Program-made: the position numbers and the translations under genes
Shown here: piece by piece, positions 34,216-37,215 of the stretch
Position numbering within the stretch: position 1 is the stretch's first letter
Layout: each line of letters opens with the position of its first letter
Source of the DNA: DASQJL01 sp036380835
GTDB lineage: Bacteria; Eisenbacteria; RBG-16-71-46; SZUA-252
Length of the DNA: 37,215 nucleotides
NCBI GenBank assembly: GCA_036380835.1
Contig: DASVDZ010000080.1
Span: 1 to 37,215 of the forward strand
Direction: 5' to 3'
Notes under the pieces: generated by a model
What the model was told of the DNA's origin: nothing
What the model saw: only the letters and a program-made list of their open reading frames with translations
The model's database searches: none

Positions 34216-35496
34216 TTACTTGATGATGACGAAGTGACCCTTGCGGGTGCGCTTCTGGGGCGTTTCGACCTGATAGAGGTAGATGCCCGAGACGACCTTC
34301 TTGCCCTCACCATTTCGAAGATCCCAGGCGAGATCGCCGATCGATCCGCCGGGGCTCGAGCTCGCGTCCAGCTTGAGCTCGCGGACCAGCTCGCCGTTCG
34401 CGGTGAAGACGCGGACCGTGGAGCCGTCCGGGATGTGGATGAAGTGGATGCGGCCCTCGCCGACGGCCGGATCCCAGGCGGCGCTCCCCTTGAACGGGTT
34501 CGGCACGACGGCGACCCGCTCGAGGTTGTCGGCCGGCGGCGTCCCGGGATAGATCGTGACGACGGGGCTGTCGGCGAGCGGGGTCTCGATGTAATCGTTC
34601 TTGTCGAAGGGCCCCAGGGTCGTCACGGTGTAGTCGGTGATGAAGCCCGCCTGGGCGGCCACGTCCACGAAGACCCAGCACGAGGCGCAGTTGTCCGCCG
34701 GCGCGCCGGGCGGGTAGTCGATCGCGTAGCGTCCGTTCCCCAGCGAGTTGTTCTGGAATCCCTTGAAGAAGAGCCCGGATCCCGTATAGACGAAGCTGTC
34801 GGGGGTGCACGCCGTCCAATTGCTGAGACAGAGAGGCGAGGCCGGGATGTGGACGGTGCCGCCGCGGACGAGGGTGACGATGTTCAGATGCTGCCCCGCC
34901 ACTTCGAGCGGGTGCGGACTGATGCCGTGGATCGTCCGGCGAACCCGGTATCCGTGCCAGGCGATCGGATCCGCGTCCGGCCCGGTCCCGTCCCAGACGA
35001 CGAGGTTCAGGACCCCGGTCCCGTTCGTGGGGATGGGGAGGCTCTTGGGGTCGGGCGTGTAGTAGGCCCGAATGCCCACCGGCGGAAAGAGGTCGTGGAC
35101 GACGACCGTCGTCGTGGCGGTGAGTACGGGCGACCCGGCGGTCGTGTCGGCCATCGACCAGTGGACCGTGTAGATGCCCGACTGGAAGTAGTTGGGGCGG
35201 CCGGATAGCTTGATCGCGGGTTGGGTCGCCGGCCCGACGCTGTCGGGGCCGGTGAAGAAGGGGACGTCGTTGGTCTGCCTGAGGGTCAGGACGCGCCCCG
35301 TGTTGGCCAGCGAGTCGGCCCCGAGCGCCACGCCCGTGAGCTCGCCGAGCGCGCCCTCGACCGCGTCGAAGACGACTGGCACCTTGAGGCTGTCCGCGAG
35401 GCTGGCCGTGCTCGCGCCAGCTCGCCCGGGCCCCGTGGCGGCCAAAACCGAGAGAACGACCGAGACAAGCAGGTAAGCTCTTTTACGGAAAGACAT
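34216..35496 (-). CDS. Secreted protein with FlgD/Ig-like C-terminal domain
   Basis: Two ATGs compete: 35502 (MLM) and 35496 (MSFRKR). GAGGGG abuts the first directly but lies six bases before the second, so I start at 35496, giving 426 residues. A signal peptide follows (MSFRKRAYLLVSVVLSVLAA, ending near GRAGA). The body is beta-rich with Ig-like strands (YTVHWSMADTTAGSPVLTAT) and four cysteines at about 220-300 that may form disulfides (LCLSNWTACT, NCASCW). The tail (VVPNPFKGSAAWDP ... RVFTANGELVRELKLDA ... AWDLRNGEGKKVVSGIYLYQ ... HFVIIK) is a clear FlgD/type A sorting-like domain ending in a short basic-hydrophobic stretch. No enzymatic motif is visible. A strong promoter lies upstream at 35640-35668, with a 9-base G/C tract in the untranslated leader. 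Confidence 0.85.
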   Translation of the reverse strand: MSFRKRAYLLVSVVLSVLAATGPGRAGASTASLADSLKVPVVFDAVEGALGELTGVALGADSLANTGRVLTLRQTNDVPFFTGPDSVGPATQPAIKLSGRPNYFQSGIYTVHWSMADTTAGSPVLTATTTVVVHDLFPPVGIRAYYTPDPKSLPIPTNGTGVLNLVVWDGTGPDADPIAWHGYRVRRTIHGISPHPLEVAGQHLNIVTLVRGGTVHIPASPLCLSNWTACTPDSFVYTGSGLFFKGFQNNSLGNGRYAIDYPPGAPADNCASCWVFVDVAAQAGFITDYTVTTLGPFDKNDYIETPLADSPVVTIYPGTPPADNLERVAVVPNPFKGSAAWDPAVGEGRIHFIHIPDGSTVRVFTANGELVRELKLDASSSPGGSIGDLAWDLRNGEGKKVVSGIYLYQVETPQKRTRKGHFVIIK

Positions 35497-35559
35497 TAAC
35501 ATCCCCTCGTTCGAAGGCGACCCCGGCGACCTGTCGCGCCTCGCCTGAATGTCGTTTGT

Positions 35560-35568
35560 GGGGGGGGG
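35560..35568. repeat. G9 homopolymer tract in the 5' untranslated region of the FlgD-tailed gene
   Basis: Nine consecutive G on the plus strand (C9 in the minus-strand transcript), about 64 nt before the start at 35496 and downstream of the promoter at 35640-35668. Such tracts change length by slippage and can tune expression, but sequencing error is also common at them. Confidence 0.6.
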
Positions 35569-35639
35569 TGCTGGAGCCCTGTGAAGGCCCGGCCGAGCCG
35601 ACCCCGAAGCGACCGAACTCCCGGGTCCGACCAGGTCGG

Positions 35640-35668
35640 AGACTATGGGCCAAGTGATGGTGTGTCAA
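35640..35668 (-). promoter_or_regulatory. Sigma-70 promoter for the FlgD-tailed secreted protein and probably the metabolic run
   Basis: On the minus strand a perfect -35 TTGACA (35668-35663), a 17-base spacer and -10 TAGTCT (35645-35640; TA...T kept). The start point would fall near 35633, leaving an untranslated leader of about 137 nt before the ATG at 35496. Confidence 0.65.
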
Positions 35669-35712
35669 GGCATTTTTGAACAACCGAACCGCCCGTAAGT
35701 TCCAAAAACCGC

Positions 35713-35742
35713 TTGACACTCCACCGCAATCTCCCGTATACT
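35713..35742 (+). promoter_or_regulatory. Strong sigma-70 promoter for the TolB-like propeller gene
   Basis: Perfect -35 TTGACA (35713-35718), an 18-base spacer and -10 TATACT (35737-35742, five of six). Transcription should begin near 35749, giving a leader of about 164 nt. This is the best promoter in the window. Confidence 0.82.
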
Positions 35743-35760
35743 GATTCGAGTAAAAACACG

Positions 35761-35774
35761 GGGTGATCTCACCC
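35761..35774 (+). other. Short dyad at the 5' end of the leader RNA
   Basis: GGGTGA-TC-TCACCC is a perfect inverted repeat about 12 nt after the predicted start point. As DNA it could be an operator; as RNA its two-base centre would force a slightly opened hairpin that could protect the 5' end. A wider pairing, TTCGAG (35745-35750) with CTCGAA (35806-35811), could enclose it. Confidence 0.4.
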
Positions 35775-35822
35775 GATTGCGCGACATAACATCATCTTAG
35801 CTGGACTCGAAATGCGATAACT

Positions 35823-35834
35823 AAGGAGGTGATC
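35823..35834 (+). promoter_or_regulatory. Full-length Shine-Dalgarno match inside the leader, far from the start codon
   Basis: AAGGAGGTGATC is complementary over 12 bases to the conserved 16S rRNA 3' tail (GATCACCTCCTT). It sits 78 nt before the ATG at 35913, which has its own GAGGAG and AAGGA sites. A seven-codon frame, GTG at 35844 to TGA at 35867, begins 14 nt beyond the GGAGG. It may be a ribosome standby site or serve a leader peptide. Confidence 0.5.
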
Positions 35835-35912
35835 GGGCTCAGAGTGTCGTCTACCTTATCCTCTTGAGGTGTCTTCTCGCTTTTACCCGCGTTTTGAAGA
35901 GGAGATGAAGGA

Positions 35913-37215
35913 ATGAAGAAATTACTAAGCCTCGTCGCAATGCTGGCCCTGGCGGCCGCGTGCGTGCCGCATGTGGCGACGGCGGGTCTTCGAGGAGCGT
36001 TCGATCCGATTACGTTGGGCCCGAACTACCAGACCGGCATCCCCAACGGATTCCAGACGCCGGCCGCCAGGCCCGGAGCCCTCATCTCGGATGGCGGAGT
36101 TTCGGGCATCGAGGAGTTCTTTGCGTTCACGACGCGTTCCCAGCAGTTGGGGAACGAGTCGTCGCGCGAGATCTGGCTCGGCATCAACGTCTCCCAGGGC
36201 GGCTTCTTGTTCGATCCGCCGGACTGCCGCTCGCCGCTCCTTCGGGATCCGACCGGAACGATCTCCTACACCGATCCTTCCTGGAGCGCGGACGGCCGCT
36301 TCCTCGCGTACGTGAAGACGGACCACACGGCCCTCCAGTCGTCGCTCTGGGTTCAGGAGTTCCAGATCAGCGACGTGACATTGGACGCCACGACTCCCGT
36401 TGGCGCGCCGATCCTGGTCGTTCCGGAGGTCCCGCTCGTCGCGGCTCGCCATCCGAACTGGAGCCCCGACGGCACGACCCTGGTCTATGACTCCAACGCC
36501 TCCGGCCTTTCGATCGATCTCTACAAGGTTCAGGTGTTCCCGACGGTGGGCTCCCCGGTCCGACTCACCTTCGTTGACAACAGGGCCGAGCAGAATCCGG
36601 CCTATGCTCCGGACGGCGTTCGCATCGCGTTCGACACGAACCAGTTCGGTCCCAACGTGATCGAGATCCTCGACACCTCGACGAACGTCACGACGCTCGC
36701 CGAGACGAACTTCAAGCCGGTTTCCCACACCTATCCGCGGTGGTCGAGCGACGGCGGGTCGATCTACTACTACGCTCCGCAGGCCGAGGACGCACAGCAG
36801 AACACCGACATTTGGAAGCTGGACCTCGCCACGCAGTCGAAGTGCGACATCCTCTTCGACGGTAACGGCGATCTCAACGCCGACGTGTCTCGGATCCTCC
36901 ACCATACCGCCGACGGCGTGCCGTACAACCAGATCTACATCGAGTCGCAGGCGGCCGGGAACGGCCTGATCATCTGGCGGGCGAACGCGGTCACCTCGTG
37001 CGTTCCTCCGCTTCCGATGGTGATCGAGGCTTCCCCGACGACGCTGAACCTCGGAAGCTCGGGACAGAACCTCTCCTTCACCGTCTCCTTCCCGGCCGAG
37101 ACGCAGGCGGCGGGCTACCAAGCGCAGAGCTTCAACGGGCCGCTCGAGGGCGTCCGCTGCCGCCGCACGATCGTTCGCAGCCCGCTCTTCCTGGGCCTCG
37201 CGCCGCGGACCGATC
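35913..37215 (+). CDS. Exported TolB-like (PD40/WD40-like) beta-propeller protein (3' end cut by window edge)
   Basis: I translated this frame from the ATG at 35913, preceded by GAGGAGATGAAGGA; 434 codons are visible and it runs off the window. A signal peptide (MKKLLSLVAMLALAAACVPH, probably cleaved after VATA) comes first. The Ala-Ala-Ala-Cys within it is a weak lipobox, so a lipoprotein is not excluded. The body has PD40/TolB-type propeller blades marked by SWSADGRFLAYV, NWSPDGTTLVYDS, AYAPDGVRIAFDT and RWSSDGGSIYYYA. After the propeller, from about residue 366, an Ig-like domain begins (EASPTTLNLGSSGQNLSFTV) and probably leads to further domains beyond the edge. Such proteins act in the periplasm or outside the cell, usually in protein binding. 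Its codons and leader are less GC-rich than the rest of the window. It is transcribed from the strong promoter at 35713-35742. Confidence 0.85.
   Translation, partial: MKKLLSLVAMLALAAACVPHVATAGLRGAFDPITLGPNYQTGIPNGFQTPAARPGALISDGGVSGIEEFFAFTTRSQQLGNESSREIWLGINVSQGGFLFDPPDCRSPLLRDPTGTISYTDPSWSADGRFLAYVKTDHTALQSSLWVQEFQISDVTLDATTPVGAPILVVPEVPLVAARHPNWSPDGTTLVYDSNASGLSIDLYKVQVFPTVGSPVRLTFVDNRAEQNPAYAPDGVRIAFDTNQFGPNVIEILDTSTNVTTLAETNFKPVSHTYPRWSSDGGSIYYYAPQAEDAQQNTDIWKLDLATQSKCDILFDGNGDLNADVSRILHHTADGVPYNQIYIESQAAGNGLIIWRANAVTSCVPPLPMVIEASPTTLNLGSSGQNLSFTVSFPAETQAAGYQAQSFNGPLEGVRCRRTIVRSPLFLGLAPRTD

Larger units (their letters stand above)
35503..35912. other. Divergent regulatory region between the secreted protein (minus) and the TolB-like protein (plus)
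   Basis: These 410 bp are clearly less GC-rich than the rest and hold two good back-to-back promoters, a G9 tract, a small dyad and a long leader with an extended Shine-Dalgarno, all listed separately. A 78-codon minus-strand frame (35483-35719) overlaps the start of the secreted protein and the promoter and has no coding look. Confidence 0.7.

Noticed and set aside
35483..35719. A 78-codon minus-strand frame upstream of the FlgD-tailed secreted protein
   Set aside because: It overlaps that gene's start and the promoter at 35640-35668, has no ribosome-binding site and no recognisable content.
35823..35834. Possible end of a 16S rRNA gene on the minus strand (GATCACCTCCTT)
   Set aside because: Only these 12 bases match; the upstream helix 45 sequence of a 16S gene is absent, so it is a Shine-Dalgarno element on the plus strand.

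Overview
The window is one contiguous piece of a very GC-rich bacterial chromosome that uses NNC/NNG-biased codons. Four secreted proteins end in FlgD/Ig-like C-terminal domains of the kind linked to type IX-like secretion, one protein is PorV/PorQ-like, and one is a TolB-like propeller. Together these point to the FCB lineage. Candidatus Eisenbacteria is my best guess; Gemmatimonadota, Latescibacterota or a related phylum are not excluded. I see no tRNA, rRNA, CRISPR array, insertion sequence or prophage. Nearly everything is on the minus strand; only the genes starting at 5159 and 35913 are on the plus strand.

Left block (1-4806, minus, read right to left): an exported, probably outer-membrane protein, a class I aminotransferase (PLP enzyme), a carbamate kinase and the start of a double-domain sugar/nucleoside-type ABC ATPase cut by the window edge. 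The last three are tightly spaced and look like a small nitrogen-catabolism operon.

5159-12944: a 936-residue secreted protein on the plus strand ends in a good intrinsic terminator. It faces a minus-strand gene set made of a VWA-domain membrane protein, a lamin-tail-domain secreted protein and a short barrel-like exported protein. The barrel-like gene has no stop codon before it runs into the plus-strand gene.

13140-25496 is the most interesting part: four minus-strand genes, each overlapping the next by exactly ATGA. In order of transcription they are a 2428-residue adhesin with many DxxGN Ig-like repeats and a FlgD-like tail; a PorV-like barrel fused to a TPR region; a membrane protein joining an RsbW-like HATPase, a sensor region, HAMP and an RsbU/SpoIIE-type PP2C phosphatase; and a STAS anti-anti-sigma protein. 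Both regulators carry a C-terminal tail that resembles the DNA-binding front part of an IS3-family transposase. This suggests a partner-switching module with its own DNA-binding arm, co-translated with a giant surface protein and its probable export partner.

25804-34173 (minus) is a dense metabolic run: aldehyde dehydrogenase, asparaginase II-type enzyme, pyruvate phosphate dikinase with an extra internal segment, family 2 glycosyltransferase, five-heme cytochrome c and CDP-alcohol phosphatidyltransferase. Upstream lies another FlgD-tailed secreted protein. At the right end, two clear back-to-back sigma-70 promoters (35640-35742) drive that gene leftward and a TolB-like propeller protein rightward. 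The rightward transcript has a leader of about 164 nt containing a full-length match to the 16S anti-Shine-Dalgarno sequence far upstream of the start codon.
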